Below are positions 8,954 through 18,005 of a DNA stretch of 64,000 bases, in pieces. A program made the translations under genes and the position numbers. Within the stretch, counting starts at the first letter, position 1. Every line of letters starts with the position of its first letter. The notes beneath the pieces are model-generated. The model was not told the origin of the DNA, did no database searches, and saw only the letters and a program-made list of their open reading frames with translations. Source of the stretch: an uncultured Porphyromonadaceae bacterium. Lineage in GTDB: Bacteria; Bacteroidota; Bacteroidia; Bacteroidales; Muribaculaceae. The stretch lies in contig USMC01000009.1 of assembly GCA_900555715.1 (NCBI GenBank), positions 1-64,000 of the forward strand, given 5' to 3'.

Positions 8954-9456
8954 GATTCATCCTTGATAAGGACAGGATAACCTGTTCTGAGACTTTCGGG
9001 CACGTCGATGATGCGCTGATTGGCAGAGCCACGGAAAATGAGTTCTGTATCTTTCTTGTCTATCTCGAAAGGTCCGTCGACAAGAACATCAACGACCGAC
9101 AGCAGCTTTAACGCTCCTTCGACGGGATCGCCAAGGAGCTCTTCGAAAGTAAAGCCGGTATAACACCATATAGTGTAGCCCAGTTCTCTAATAGCCACAG
9201 CAAGCGGAAGTATGGATTCTGCCTGATAGAGCGGGTCACCGCCGGAGAAAGTGACATTGAAACCGTTGTAACGTATGGTTTCCAATATTTCTCCGATATT
9301 CATATCCTTACCGGACATGAAATCCCATGTATGCTCGTTGTGGCAGCCGGGGCAGCGGTGTGCGCAGCCTGCAAAATATATGGAAGTGCGTAGTCCGGGA
9401 CCGTCGACGCTTGTTCCTTCGACGATCCGGACTACTCTTAATGGCTTGTTATTCAT
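8941..9456 (-). CDS. nrdG: Anaerobic ribonucleotide reductase activating protein (radical SAM)
   Basis: 171 aa. Uses a [4Fe-4S] cluster and S-adenosylmethionine to install the glycyl radical on NrdD. The cluster ligands are C31, C35 and C38 in AGCAHRCPGCHN (CX3CX2C), and FSGGDPLY is the SAM-binding glycine motif. Length is normal for the short, single-domain NrdG type. Its ATG lies inside the end of nrdD (8-nt overlap), so the two are translationally coupled. The gene marks anaerobic DNA precursor synthesis. Confidence 0.95.
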   Translation of the reverse strand: MNNKPLRVVRIVEGTSVDGPGLRTSIYFAGCAHRCPGCHNEHTWDFMSGKDMNIGEILETIRYNGFNVTFSGGDPLYQAESILPLAVAIRELGYTIWCYTGFTFEELLGDPVEGALKLLSVVDVLVDGPFEIDKKDTELIFRGSANQRIIDVPESLRTGYPVLIKDESLLG

Positions 9457-11656
9457 GGACTACGCGGTCGTTAAGCTCTGCGAGCTTCGCATTGTTCCAG
9501 CGGTCGGTAGTGCCGACGAGGTAACCTGTGATACGTTGTAGCTTGTCAATATTGCTGCTGCCGCATTTGGGGCATACGGTGAGGTTGTCGGAAGCGTCCT
9601 CATAGCCGCAATCCATGCAGCGGTTTCGGTTGTGATTGACGGAACAGTAGCCGATGTTGTTGGCATCCATAAGGTCGACAATGTTGCTTATCGCTTCAGG
9701 ATTGTGTGTGGCGTCACCGTCAATTTCTACATAGAAAATATGACCGCCGCCGGTAAGGGCATGGTATGGCGCCTCGATTTCTGCCTTGTGGCGTGGAGAG
9801 CAGTGATAGTAGACCGGCACATGGTTGGAATTGGTATAGTAAATTTTGTCCGTTACCCCAGGAATGATGCCGAACGATTTGCGGTCGCGGGCGGTAAAGC
9901 GTCCTGCAAGACCTTCGGCGGGGGTGGCAAGCACGGAGAAGTTGTGCTGGTATTTTTCGCAGAAATCGTTCACCCGGCTGCGCATGTGACCTACGATTCT
10001 CAGACCGAGAGCCTGTGCTTCCTCACTCTCGCCATGGTGTTTCCCGACGAGTGCTATCAGACATTCGGCAAGACCGATGAAACCGATGCCGAGTGTGCCC
10101 TGATTGATTACAGGTTCTATTGTGTCGTTGGGTTTGAGCTTGTCGCCTCCGGTCCAGAGCTTCGACATCAGCAGCGGGAATTGCTTGGCAAGGGCTGTCT
10201 TCTGGAAGTCGAAACGGTCGCAGAGCTGTCGTGCGGTGATTTCAAGCAGTTCATCAAGCTTGCGGAAGAAGGCTTCGATACGTTCCTGCTTGTCTTTGAT
10301 TGCCATGCACTCTATGGCAAGACGTACGATATTGATGGTTGAGAACGATAGATTTCCGCGCCCTATGGATGTCTTTTCGCCGTAGCGGTTCTCGAACACT
10401 CTTGTCCGGCATCCCATTGTGGCAACCTCGTAGAGGTAGCGTTTGGGGTCGTCGGCGCGCCATTTCTCATGGAAATTGAATGTCGCGTCAAGATTGACGA
10501 AGTTAGGGAAAAAGCGGCGTGCGGTGACTTTGCACGCGAGCTTGTAGAGGTCGTAGTTGGGATCCTCGGGCAGATAGCTTACGCCACGTTTCTTTTTCCA
10601 TATCTGGATAGGAAAAATAGCTGTCGCGCCGTTGCCCACGCCTTCGTAGGTAGAATGCAGCAGTTCGCGAATGATGCAACGTCCTTCGGCGGAGGTATCG
10701 GTGCCGTAGTTGATAGAGCTGAAGACAACCTGATTTCCGCCGCGGCTATGAATGGTGTTCATGTTGTGTATGAACGCCTCCATTGCCTGATGAACGCGTG
10801 CGGCTGTTCTGTTTATGGCATGCTGCAGAAGTCGCGGCTCGCCTTCGAGTCCGTCAAGGGGCTTGATGATATAGTCGTCGATGCTGACATCTTTGAGATG
10901 CGAGAGATCTTTGCCCGTAAGCTTTTCAAGATTTGATATTTCTTCTTTGAACGACGAGCGGACGAATGGAGCAAGGTAGAAGTCGAATGCTGGTATTGCC
11001 TGACCGCCATGCATTTCGTTCTGAGCTGTTTCGAGCGAAATACAGGCAATCACACTTGCGGTCTCTATCCGTTTTGCGGGACGTGATTCGCCGTGACCTG
11101 CAATGAATCCGTGCGACAGAATATTTTCGAGCGGGTGCTGGACGCATGTCAGGCTTTTTGTAGGATAGTAGTCCTTGTCGTGTATGTGGAGATAGTTGTG
11201 GCGGACTGCTTCACGGGCCTCTGCCGAGAGCAGATAGTCGTCGACAAACGGTTTTGTGGTCTCGCTCGCGAATTTCATCATCATGCCGGCCGGAGAGTCT
11301 GTGTTCATGTTGGCGTTCTCGCGGGTGATGTCGTTGTTTTTTGCTTCTATGATTTCGTGAAACATATCGCGTGTCTTTGCCTTGCGGGCGATGCTTCGCT
11401 GATCACGGTAGGCGATATAACGCTTTGCGACTTCCTTGCGGGGGCTGTTCATTAATTCGACCTCGACCATATCCTGAATATCCTCGACGGTCATGCGTTC
11501 TGAGCCGTGTGCGCCGATGCGGTCGGAAATCTGCTGAATGAGTGATTCGTCCTCGCCGAGTTCTGTCGTGAGCATCGCTTTACGGATTGCCGCCTTGATT
11601 TTTTCTTCGTTATATCCGACGACTCGTCCGTCGCGTTTGACAACTACCTGTATCAT
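9449..11656 (-). CDS. nrdD: Anaerobic (class III) ribonucleoside-triphosphate reductase
   Basis: 735 aa. Reduces NTPs to dNTPs without oxygen. Residues ~1-95 are an ATP-cone (VVKRDGRVVGYNEEKI) for allosteric control, followed by the large ten-stranded barrel. The C-terminal zinc site has two CxxC pairs (CMDCGYED, CPKCGSS). The glycyl-radical loop is RITGYLVGTTDRW, with Gly711 the likely radical site. Transcribed from a well-formed promoter 45-77 nt upstream and coupled to nrdG. No class I or II reductase is in this window. Confidence 0.97.
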   Translation of the reverse strand: MIQVVVKRDGRVVGYNEEKIKAAIRKAMLTTELGEDESLIQQISDRIGAHGSERMTVEDIQDMVEVELMNSPRKEVAKRYIAYRDQRSIARKAKTRDMFHEIIEAKNNDITRENANMNTDSPAGMMMKFASETTKPFVDDYLLSAEAREAVRHNYLHIHDKDYYPTKSLTCVQHPLENILSHGFIAGHGESRPAKRIETASVIACISLETAQNEMHGGQAIPAFDFYLAPFVRSSFKEEISNLEKLTGKDLSHLKDVSIDDYIIKPLDGLEGEPRLLQHAINRTAARVHQAMEAFIHNMNTIHSRGGNQVVFSSINYGTDTSAEGRCIIRELLHSTYEGVGNGATAIFPIQIWKKKRGVSYLPEDPNYDLYKLACKVTARRFFPNFVNLDATFNFHEKWRADDPKRYLYEVATMGCRTRVFENRYGEKTSIGRGNLSFSTINIVRLAIECMAIKDKQERIEAFFRKLDELLEITARQLCDRFDFQKTALAKQFPLLMSKLWTGGDKLKPNDTIEPVINQGTLGIGFIGLAECLIALVGKHHGESEEAQALGLRIVGHMRSRVNDFCEKYQHNFSVLATPAEGLAGRFTARDRKSFGIIPGVTDKIYYTNSNHVPVYYHCSPRHKAEIEAPYHALTGGGHIFYVEIDGDATHNPEAISNIVDLMDANNIGYCSVNHNRNRCMDCGYEDASDNLTVCPKCGSSNIDKLQRITGYLVGTTDRWNNAKLAELNDRVVHE

Positions 11657-11701
11657 TATATTGTGTTTTTCGAATTTGCTTAACGGATTATTTTAACTTT
11701 G

Positions 11702-11733
11702 CAAAGCTACGCATAAAATAACTAACTCGCAAA
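11702..11733 (-). promoter_or_regulatory. Promoter for nrdD-nrdG
   Basis: Minus strand: -33 TTTG (11733-11730), 20-nt spacer, -7 TAGCTTTG (11709-11702). Predicted start near 11694, leader about 38 nt. An overlapping plus-strand TAACTTTG (11694-11701) makes the site palindromic around CTTTGCAAAG, which may matter for repressor binding. Confidence 0.65.
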
Positions 11734-11792
11734 TGTTTTTAAGCAAAAATCAAACAGAAGTTTTCTGTTTTGGGAAACAATTTGAATATATA

Positions 11793-11831
11793 AAAATTCC
11801 AACGCGCTATACATGAACACATTGGAATTTT
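11793..11831 (-). terminator. Terminator of the udk-lptB-glnS-TPR operon
   Basis: Perfect 10-bp inverted repeat AAAATTCCAA (11793-11802) / TTGGAATTTT (11822-11831) with a 19-nt loop. On the minus strand the second arm runs into TTTTTATATA. It lies 40 nt after the TPR gene stop. A second AT-rich hairpin, AAACAGAA/TTCTGTTT, is at 11752-11770. Confidence 0.6.
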
Positions 11832-11870
11832 AAACCGAAAACTTTTGTATTAAAACGATTTTTGCAACTT

Positions 11871-13343
11871 TCAGAAATTGTTTATAAAAAGCATGTCGAA
11901 GTTTTCCCAATAAAGCTTTTCGGCTGCGCTGTGCCGTTCCATTTTGTCGATAAAAGTCAGCAGGCTCCTGATTGCCATCCTCAACGGCATGGGAACTACT
12001 TTGATGGCACTTTCGAAGAAAGGCTGTATTTCCTTGACTTCGGCATAAGCCTTGTCGTAGAATCCTATCTTTATGAGAGCGACAGCATAGATATAGACCA
12101 TTCCGGATCCGCGCATCGGATCGTGGAAGAGATATTCCAGAGTCTCACGCTGCCTTCCGCAAAGATCGGCGACGCGCTGATAATTGCCGACGCGGAACAG
12201 AATTTCGGTCAGCAGAGCGAACTGGACCGGATCGTTCTCGTATTCCGGCTTTGCGAAGCGGTCGATGACTTCTTGGGCTGTTGCAAATTCTCCGCGTGTG
12301 CAGAGTGTGCGGACGAGATCTTCATAGTCGAATTTAGCAGCTGGCGCATCCGTGGCTGCGAAATATGCATCTATGCGTCTGACAATATCTTTAGGAACAA
12401 GATTGAGATACTGCTGAAGAGCAGCTTCGTTTTCAGGATGGCGGTCAAGAAATTCGGCAAGTGTCTTACGTATTGTCGCTTCGTTGTAGTTGAGTTTCGA
12501 ATATATGGCGCATAAGCCATCAGTATAGCTGAACTCATCAGGATTTTGCCGTGCGAGATTTCTGACGGGCTCTTCGAGTTCGCCAAGAAGCTCGGGCGCG
12601 TAATGATATGCAATGTCGCACAAGGCGAAAATGCTGTCGGAGGATTCTCCGGCGAGTGCTTTGGCATAGTCGAATGTCTGGCGTGCCTCGTCGCTTTTGC
12701 CGGACCGTGTCTGTCCGCGCAGAAGCATCATCCAATATGTAGCCGTGAACGGCTCAAGCTCGATAAGAGCGTCGGCAAGACGAATGAGTGTGTTGTCATC
12801 GCCTCTGTCGTCAGCTTCCCGTGCCACTTCGTAGTAGAACGACGGTTTGAACGGGACTTTCTCTGCTATTCTGTCGATGTTCGCTACAAGCCAGTCGTAG
12901 CACCCGAGGTCGATAGCGAGGTCGACGAAGCGTATGATTTCTTCGTCGTCGAAGGCGTCGTACTGGTTTATCAGAAATTCAAGCGCACTCGGCGCATCTG
13001 CCGGCGGATTCACCTCAAGACGTGCGATGTCGAACAGAATCGACGACGCGTCCGGATTGTCGGCGAGGAAATTCTCGGCGGCATGTGTGCGGGTGTTGCT
13101 TTCGTCGTCGGTGGTGTCGAGGTAGAGCAGAGCCTTCCTTTCGGCGAGCTGATGACTTTCAGGATATAGCCTTGCGCCGCACAGCAGAACTTCCAGCTGG
13201 ACGTAGTCGTCGTCGAGGTCGCCGGCATAATCATATATGTCGGCGAGCTCGTCTTCGTCAAAAAAACGTTCTGCAACCGGCTCAGTCAGCGATTTGCGGA
13301 ATCTCCGGTACAGTTCTTCGTGCGGGTTTGTATCGTTATCCAT
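11871..13343 (-). CDS. TPR-repeat protein of unknown function
   Basis: 490 aa, no signal peptide or membrane segment, acidic. The whole length consists of helical pairs resembling tetratricopeptide or similar alpha-alpha repeats (for example LIRLADALIELEPFTATYWM and the SGKSDEARQTFDYAKALAGE region). No enzymatic motif seen. Probably a cytoplasmic scaffold protein. The start codon overlaps the end of glnS by 8 nt, so it is translationally coupled as last gene of udk-lptB-glnS; this context does not reveal its partner. Confidence 0.75.
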   Translation of the reverse strand: MDNDTNPHEELYRRFRKSLTEPVAERFFDEDELADIYDYAGDLDDDYVQLEVLLCGARLYPESHQLAERKALLYLDTTDDESNTRTHAAENFLADNPDASSILFDIARLEVNPPADAPSALEFLINQYDAFDDEEIIRFVDLAIDLGCYDWLVANIDRIAEKVPFKPSFYYEVAREADDRGDDNTLIRLADALIELEPFTATYWMMLLRGQTRSGKSDEARQTFDYAKALAGESSDSIFALCDIAYHYAPELLGELEEPVRNLARQNPDEFSYTDGLCAIYSKLNYNEATIRKTLAEFLDRHPENEAALQQYLNLVPKDIVRRIDAYFAATDAPAAKFDYEDLVRTLCTRGEFATAQEVIDRFAKPEYENDPVQFALLTEILFRVGNYQRVADLCGRQRETLEYLFHDPMRGSGMVYIYAVALIKIGFYDKAYAEVKEIQPFFESAIKVVPMPLRMAIRSLLTFIDKMERHSAAEKLYWENFDMLFINNF

Positions 13344-15045
13344 TCTTCTGAACTTTCTCCCATGTATCTTTCAGCGCAATGGTGCGGTTGAAGACCGGTT
13401 TTTCGGGAGTGGAGTCATAGTCAGGTGTGAAGTAGCCGATGCGCTGGAACTGGAATTTAGCTCCTTTCTGCGCATTTTCAATGATGAAAGGCTCCAGTTT
13501 TGCGTGACTTACCACTTTGAGCGATTCGGGATTGAGCATTTCGCGGAAATCGCGGTCGGGCTCGGCTGCGGGATTTTCAACGTCGAAAAGTCGGTCGTAC
13601 AGACGTACTTCCGCATCGACTGCATGCTGAGCAGACACCCAGTGAAGCGTGCCTTTCACCTTGCGGTTGGCGCCGGGAAGTCCGCTCCGTGTCTCGGGAT
13701 CGTAGGTGCAGCGGAGTTCCGTAATATTTCCTTCCGCATCCTTGACTACCTCTTCACATTTTATAATATACGCGCCTTTAAGGCGTACCTCTGCGCCCGG
13801 TGCGAGGCGGAAGAATTTCTTCGGCGGATTTTCCATGAAGTCGTCGCGCTCGATGTAGAGTTCGCGGCTGAACGGCATTTCGTGAACGCCGCTTTCCGGA
13901 TCTTCCGGGTTGTTCTCCATTGTCACTGTATCTACCTGCCCCTCCGGATAGTTGGTTATGACAAGTTTGAGCGGGTTTATGACAGCCATGGCGCGTGTTG
14001 CGATTTTGTTGAGGTCGTCGCGCACGGCATGTTCGAGCAGACTGACGCTGTTGAGAGCCTCGTACTTGGTGTATCCTATGGTATTTATGAAGTTGCGTAT
14101 CGACGCGGGAGTGTAGCCGCGGCGACGCATTCCGGAGATAGTCGGCATACGCGGGTCGTCCCATCCGGCGACAAGACCTTCTTTGACAAGCTGCAGCAGC
14201 TTGCGCTTGCTCATTACTGTGTATGTGAGGTTGAGACGGTTGAACTCGATCTGGCGCGGGCAATACGACTCGTCGGCAAGATAGTGGACGAAATGCTCGT
14301 AGAGCGGACGGTGGACGACAAACTCAAGGGTGCATATCGAGTGTGTGACACCTTCGAAGTAGTCGCTCTGTCCGTGGGCGAAATCGTACATGGGGTAGAC
14401 TTTCCATGTTGTGCCTGTCCTGTGGTGGGGAGTCTTGATGATACGGTACATGATAGGGTCGCGGAAATGCATGTTCGGCGACGCCATGTCGATTTTCGCG
14501 CGGAGCACGCGGCTTCCTTCTTCGAATTCGCCGGCATTCATGCGCGTGAAAAGGTCGAGGTTTTCCTCAACGCTGCGGTTGCGGTAGGGGCTTTCTTCTC
14601 CTGGCTGTGTCGGTGTGCCTTTCTGACGGGCTATCTCTTCGCTCGTCTGATCGTCGACATAGGCTTTGCCCTCTTTAATGAGACGGACGGCAAGGTCGTA
14701 GAGTTTTGGGAAATAGTCGGAAGCATAATATTCGCGGTCTCCCCAGTCGAAACCGAGCCAGTGGATGTCCTCGCGTATGGAATCGACGTATTCAACGTCT
14801 TCTTTGACGGGGTTCGTGTCGTCGAAACGCAGGTTGCATGTGCCTCCGAATTTTTCAGCTATTCCGAAGTCCATGCAGATAGCTTTTGCATGTCCGATGT
14901 GGAGATAGCCATTGGGTTCTGGCGGGAAACGTGTGCTCAGTCTTCCGCCGTTCTTACCTGCGCGCAGGTCGTTGTATACTTCTTCTTCGACGAAATTCAG
15001 ACCTTTTGCCTGTTCGTTGTCGAGTGTTGCGTTTTCTTCTGACAT
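13336..15045 (-). CDS. glnS: Glutaminyl-tRNA synthetase
   Basis: 569 aa, class I aminoacyl-tRNA synthetase charging tRNA-Gln. The HIGH signature is in PPEPNGYLHIGHAKAI (His49-His52), with an N-terminal FVEEEVYNDL lead. The KMSKS-type loop is VMSKRKLLQLV. The C-terminal half is the two-barrel anticodon-binding domain. The DTNP motif in RFDDTNPVKEDVEY is typical of GlnRS. Full length; 28 nt downstream of lptB. A long open frame exists on the opposite strand (13237-15042) but is a codon-bias shadow. Confidence 0.97.
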   Translation of the reverse strand: MSEENATLDNEQAKGLNFVEEEVYNDLRAGKNGGRLSTRFPPEPNGYLHIGHAKAICMDFGIAEKFGGTCNLRFDDTNPVKEDVEYVDSIREDIHWLGFDWGDREYYASDYFPKLYDLAVRLIKEGKAYVDDQTSEEIARQKGTPTQPGEESPYRNRSVEENLDLFTRMNAGEFEEGSRVLRAKIDMASPNMHFRDPIMYRIIKTPHHRTGTTWKVYPMYDFAHGQSDYFEGVTHSICTLEFVVHRPLYEHFVHYLADESYCPRQIEFNRLNLTYTVMSKRKLLQLVKEGLVAGWDDPRMPTISGMRRRGYTPASIRNFINTIGYTKYEALNSVSLLEHAVRDDLNKIATRAMAVINPLKLVITNYPEGQVDTVTMENNPEDPESGVHEMPFSRELYIERDDFMENPPKKFFRLAPGAEVRLKGAYIIKCEEVVKDAEGNITELRCTYDPETRSGLPGANRKVKGTLHWVSAQHAVDAEVRLYDRLFDVENPAAEPDRDFREMLNPESLKVVSHAKLEPFIIENAQKGAKFQFQRIGYFTPDYDSTPEKPVFNRTIALKDTWEKVQKNG

Positions 15046-15073
15046 ATTATATATGTGTTACTGATTTTACAAG

Positions 15074-15973
15074 TTATCCTAATCGTTTGCGGTAGAATAC
15101 GAAATCGCGTCCGAGGTATTTTTCTCTCACCACAGGATTCTCAGCAAGCTCTTCCGATGTACCCTGGAAAAGAATACGTCCTTCAAAAAGAAGATAGGCG
15201 CGGTCGGTGATTCGCAGTGTTTCCTGAGCATTGTGGTCGGTTATGAGGATTCCTATATTCTTATCTTTGAGTTTGTAGACGACTTTCTGAATATCTTCCA
15301 CCGCAATAGGGTCGACTCCGGCGAAAGGTTCGTCGAGCATGATGAAGCTGGGGTTTATGGCAAGACACCGTGCTATTTCGGTGCGTCGCCGTTCGCCGCC
15401 GGAGAGCTGGTCGCCGAGGTTCTTGCGCACTTTTGCAAGATTGAATTCGTCGATGAGACTTTCGAGTTTCTCTTTTTGTTCAGCCTTTGTCATCTTTGTC
15501 ATCTGCAGCACGGCGCGGATATTGTCTTCTACGCTGAGTTTTCTGAAAACCGATGCTTCCTGCGCGAGATAGCCTATGCCGTTCTGCGCGCGCTTGTACA
15601 CCGGATAGCCTGTTATGTCGAGGTCGTTGAGGTAGATGTGTCCTTCATTGGGCTGTATCAGACCAACAGTCATGTAGAATGTGGTGGTCTTTCCGGCGCC
15701 GTTCGGTCCGAGCAGACCGACGATCTCTCCCTGTGTTACGTCGATAGACACGTGGTTGGCGACAGTACGCTTGCCGTAGCGTTTTACAAGATTGTCGGTG
15801 CGGAGGACAAGCTGACCGTTTTCTGCTCGGTCGGTCTTCTCCTCTGGAACGTCTTCCTCCAGAATTTTGCTTACGACAATTTGCTCTTCCGCCGATTTCT
15901 CAACCTTTTCAAAAGGCTGGGGGATAGAGGTAATTTCTTCGTCTTTGTTTCTTCGTTGCCAGGTGAGTGCCAT
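15074..15973 (-). CDS. lptB: LPS export ABC transporter ATP-binding protein LptB, with N-terminal extension
   Basis: 299 aa; powers extraction of lipopolysaccharide from the inner membrane with LptFG. Walker A is LLGPNGAGKTT, the ABC signature LSGGERRRTEIARCLA, Walker B FIMLDEPFAGVDP and the switch His is in LITDHN. The DEPFAGVDPIAVEDIQ segment is characteristic of LptB. Usual LptB proteins are about 240 aa; here an extra ~55 residues precede the domain, acidic and probably disordered (for example EEDVPEEKTDRAE). No internal start fits, and the start lies 1 nt after the udk stop, so the extension is probably real. Confidence 0.93.
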   Translation of the reverse strand: MALTWQRRNKDEEITSIPQPFEKVEKSAEEQIVVSKILEEDVPEEKTDRAENGQLVLRTDNLVKRYGKRTVANHVSIDVTQGEIVGLLGPNGAGKTTTFYMTVGLIQPNEGHIYLNDLDITGYPVYKRAQNGIGYLAQEASVFRKLSVEDNIRAVLQMTKMTKAEQKEKLESLIDEFNLAKVRKNLGDQLSGGERRRTEIARCLAINPSFIMLDEPFAGVDPIAVEDIQKVVYKLKDKNIGILITDHNAQETLRITDRAYLLFEGRILFQGTSEELAENPVVREKYLGRDFVFYRKRLG

Positions 15974-15974
15974 A

Positions 15975-16622
15975 TCAGAGTGCAGAAGGTGTCATGCAGC
16001 GCACGGGAGCACCGCGGTGAAGCCGGCTTTCGATGTAGTCGGTGAGGAGATTGATGGCGACAGTGTTGCTTCCGCCCTGAGGTACTATCAGATCGGCATA
16101 GCGTTTGGACGGTTCTATATACTGGCAGTGCATCGGCTTGAGTATGTCCTGATAGCGGCTTATTACCATTTCGGGAGTACGACCGCGCTCTATACAGTCG
16201 CGTGCGATGACACGGATAAGGCGATCGTCGGCATCGGCGTCTACAAAAACTTTGATGTCGAGCATCTCGCGCAGAACAGGGTCGCACAGAACAAGTATGC
16301 CTTCAACAATCACAACGTCGAGCGGTTTCACTTCCACGGTTTCCGGCTGGCGTGTGCAGGTGAGATACGAATATGTAGGCATCTGGATGGTTTTGCCTTC
16401 TTTAAGCTCGCGAAGGTGCTTGACAAGCAGAGTCCACTCGATAGCTGCCGGTTCGTCGAAGTTGATTTTCGACCGTTCGGACGGGGGAATGTGGCTGGAG
16501 TCTTTGTAATATGAATCCTGCGGAAGTACGGCAACCTCTCCTGAAGGAAGGCTGTTTATGATCTTATTTACCACCGTTGTCTTGCCGGAACCTGTTCCAC
16601 CGGCGATACCGATTATTAACAT
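15975..16622 (-). CDS. udk: Uridine kinase
   Basis: 215 aa. Phosphorylates uridine and cytidine in pyrimidine salvage. The P-loop is GIAGGTGSGKTT (residues ~5-16). QDSYYKD and NFDEPAAIEW are the usual nucleoside-binding blocks, and RVIARDCIERGRTPEMV the lid region. Normal length. First gene of the minus-strand operon with lptB (1-nt gap), glnS and the TPR gene. A possible promoter lies about 42-72 nt upstream. Confidence 0.95.
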   Translation of the reverse strand: MLIIGIAGGTGSGKTTVVNKIINSLPSGEVAVLPQDSYYKDSSHIPPSERSKINFDEPAAIEWTLLVKHLRELKEGKTIQMPTYSYLTCTRQPETVEVKPLDVVIVEGILVLCDPVLREMLDIKVFVDADADDRLIRVIARDCIERGRTPEMVISRYQDILKPMHCQYIEPSKRYADLIVPQGGSNTVAINLLTDYIESRLHRGAPVRCMTPSAL

Positions 16623-16663
16623 AGAAGCTTACTGTTAGGTGATGCTCAGGGTATTTTAAGCCA

Positions 16664-16694
16664 CGAAATTACAAAAAAATGTTTTAACAGGCAA
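16664..16694 (-). promoter_or_regulatory. Possible promoter for udk-lptB-glnS operon
   Basis: Minus strand: -33 TTG (16694-16692), 20-nt spacer, -7 TAATTTCG (16671-16664), one mismatch to TAnnTTTG. Confidence 0.45.
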
Positions 16695-16718
16695 GTGTAA
16701 AATTCAACTTGGCGATTA

Positions 16719-18005
16719 TCAGATTCCTGCAGCCGCCATGACAAGTATTTCGGACAGTGTGGGGTGCGCGTGAACTGTGCGGCAGAGTTCTTCGGCTGTC
16801 AGACCGGAAGTAATGGCAAGAGTGGCTTCCGCAACGAGATCGGCGGCATGTGGTCCTATTGCGGAGCAGCCCGCGATTTTATGTGTCGAAGGTTCGTATT
16901 CAAGTTTCAGCAGTCCTTCCTGCCCCGAGGCAAGAGCTTTGCCATTTGCTCCGTAAGGTATTTTGACCGATTCTGTCTCAATGCCCGGACAACGGACGAA
17001 AGCGCATTCGGGAATGGTGAATACGACCGACGGTATTACACTCAGGTCAGTGGGAATGCCCAGTACGCGGCGCCCTTGTGCCGATGCGGCATGTGCAAGC
17101 ATACAGACGCCGTTGACATCGCCTATGGCGAAGACTCCTTCAGCGGACGTGCGAAAATCGTCGTCTGTCGCAATAAATCCGCGGTCTGCGAGCCTGATGC
17201 CTGCTTCTTCGCAGGCCTCGGGAATCACAGGACGGCGCCCTACGGCAGCGAGCACATAATCGCCGGCGACAGTTTCATCTTTTCCTTTCCTCGTATAGCA
17301 TACCGTAGAATCTGCCGAGACAGCTGTCACTGCTGCATCGGTAACAATCCGAATACCGCGCTTTGACAACTGCATGCGCAGCCTTTTCGCAATCTCGGAA
17401 TCGAGTCCCGGAAGTATTTCCTTGCAATATTCTATTACAGTCACCTCTGAACCGAAAGACATGGCAATCGACGCAAGTTCGAGACCTATGACTCCTCCGC
17501 CGATGACGACGAGCCGCTTCGGCAGCTCCGATAGGCGGAGAAAGTCGTCGCTTGTATGATAAAGCGCCGGGTCTATGTTCCTGAGCAAAGCAGGACGTGA
17601 GCCTGTAGCTATTATAATGCGGTCGGCGGTATATTCTTCGCCGTTGGCGATGACGCGCCGTCCGGCGGCAAGGCGTGCTTCGGCATGAACTGTCTTGACT
17701 TTGCCGAGCAGACCCTCAATGCCGTCGCGAAGTTCCGAAACTACAGAGGATGCGCGTTCAGCGGCTTTTGCGAAGGAAGGAACGCAATTAGCTTCAATGC
17801 CGAAAGCATTTGCACTGCGGATGGTCTCGATTGTTTCGGCGGTGGCACACAGACATTTAGTAGGAATACATCCCCTGTTGAGGCATGTGCCGCCTAACAG
17901 GTCTTTCTCGAACAGAATGACATTCAGCCCGCGGGCGGCAGCCTCGGCGGCTGTTTCGTAACCGCCGGGACCGCCTCCTATTATTATAAGGTCTGTTTTC
18001 TGCAT
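16719..18005 (-). CDS. lpdA: Dihydrolipoyl dehydrogenase (E3 / L-protein)
   Basis: 428 aa. Reoxidises dihydrolipoyl-GcvH with NAD+. The FAD-binding motif is IIIGGGPGGYETA, and the redox disulfide C41/C46 lies in GGTCLNRGCIPTK. The second Rossmann motif is VVIGGGVIGLELA, and the C-terminal dimer-interface motif is HAHPTLSEIL with the catalytic His-Glu pair. Slightly shorter than typical E3 (~460 aa). Last gene of the lplA-gcv operon, overlapping gcvPB by 22 nt, so it is presumably the L-protein of the glycine cleavage system. Confidence 0.93.
   Translation of the reverse strand: MQKTDLIIIGGGPGGYETAAEAAARGLNVILFEKDLLGGTCLNRGCIPTKCLCATAETIETIRSANAFGIEANCVPSFAKAAERASSVVSELRDGIEGLLGKVKTVHAEARLAAGRRVIANGEEYTADRIIIATGSRPALLRNIDPALYHTSDDFLRLSELPKRLVVIGGGVIGLELASIAMSFGSEVTVIEYCKEILPGLDSEIAKRLRMQLSKRGIRIVTDAAVTAVSADSTVCYTRKGKDETVAGDYVLAAVGRRPVIPEACEEAGIRLADRGFIATDDDFRTSAEGVFAIGDVNGVCMLAHAASAQGRRVLGIPTDLSVIPSVVFTIPECAFVRCPGIETESVKIPYGANGKALASGQEGLLKLEYEPSTHKIAGCSAIGPHAADLVAEATLAITSGLTAEELCRTVHAHPTLSEILVMAAAGI

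Noticed and set aside
13237..15042. 601-codon open frame antisense to glnS
   Set aside because: Lies entirely opposite a well-conserved glnS; composition reflects codon bias of the real gene, and no domain is recognisable.
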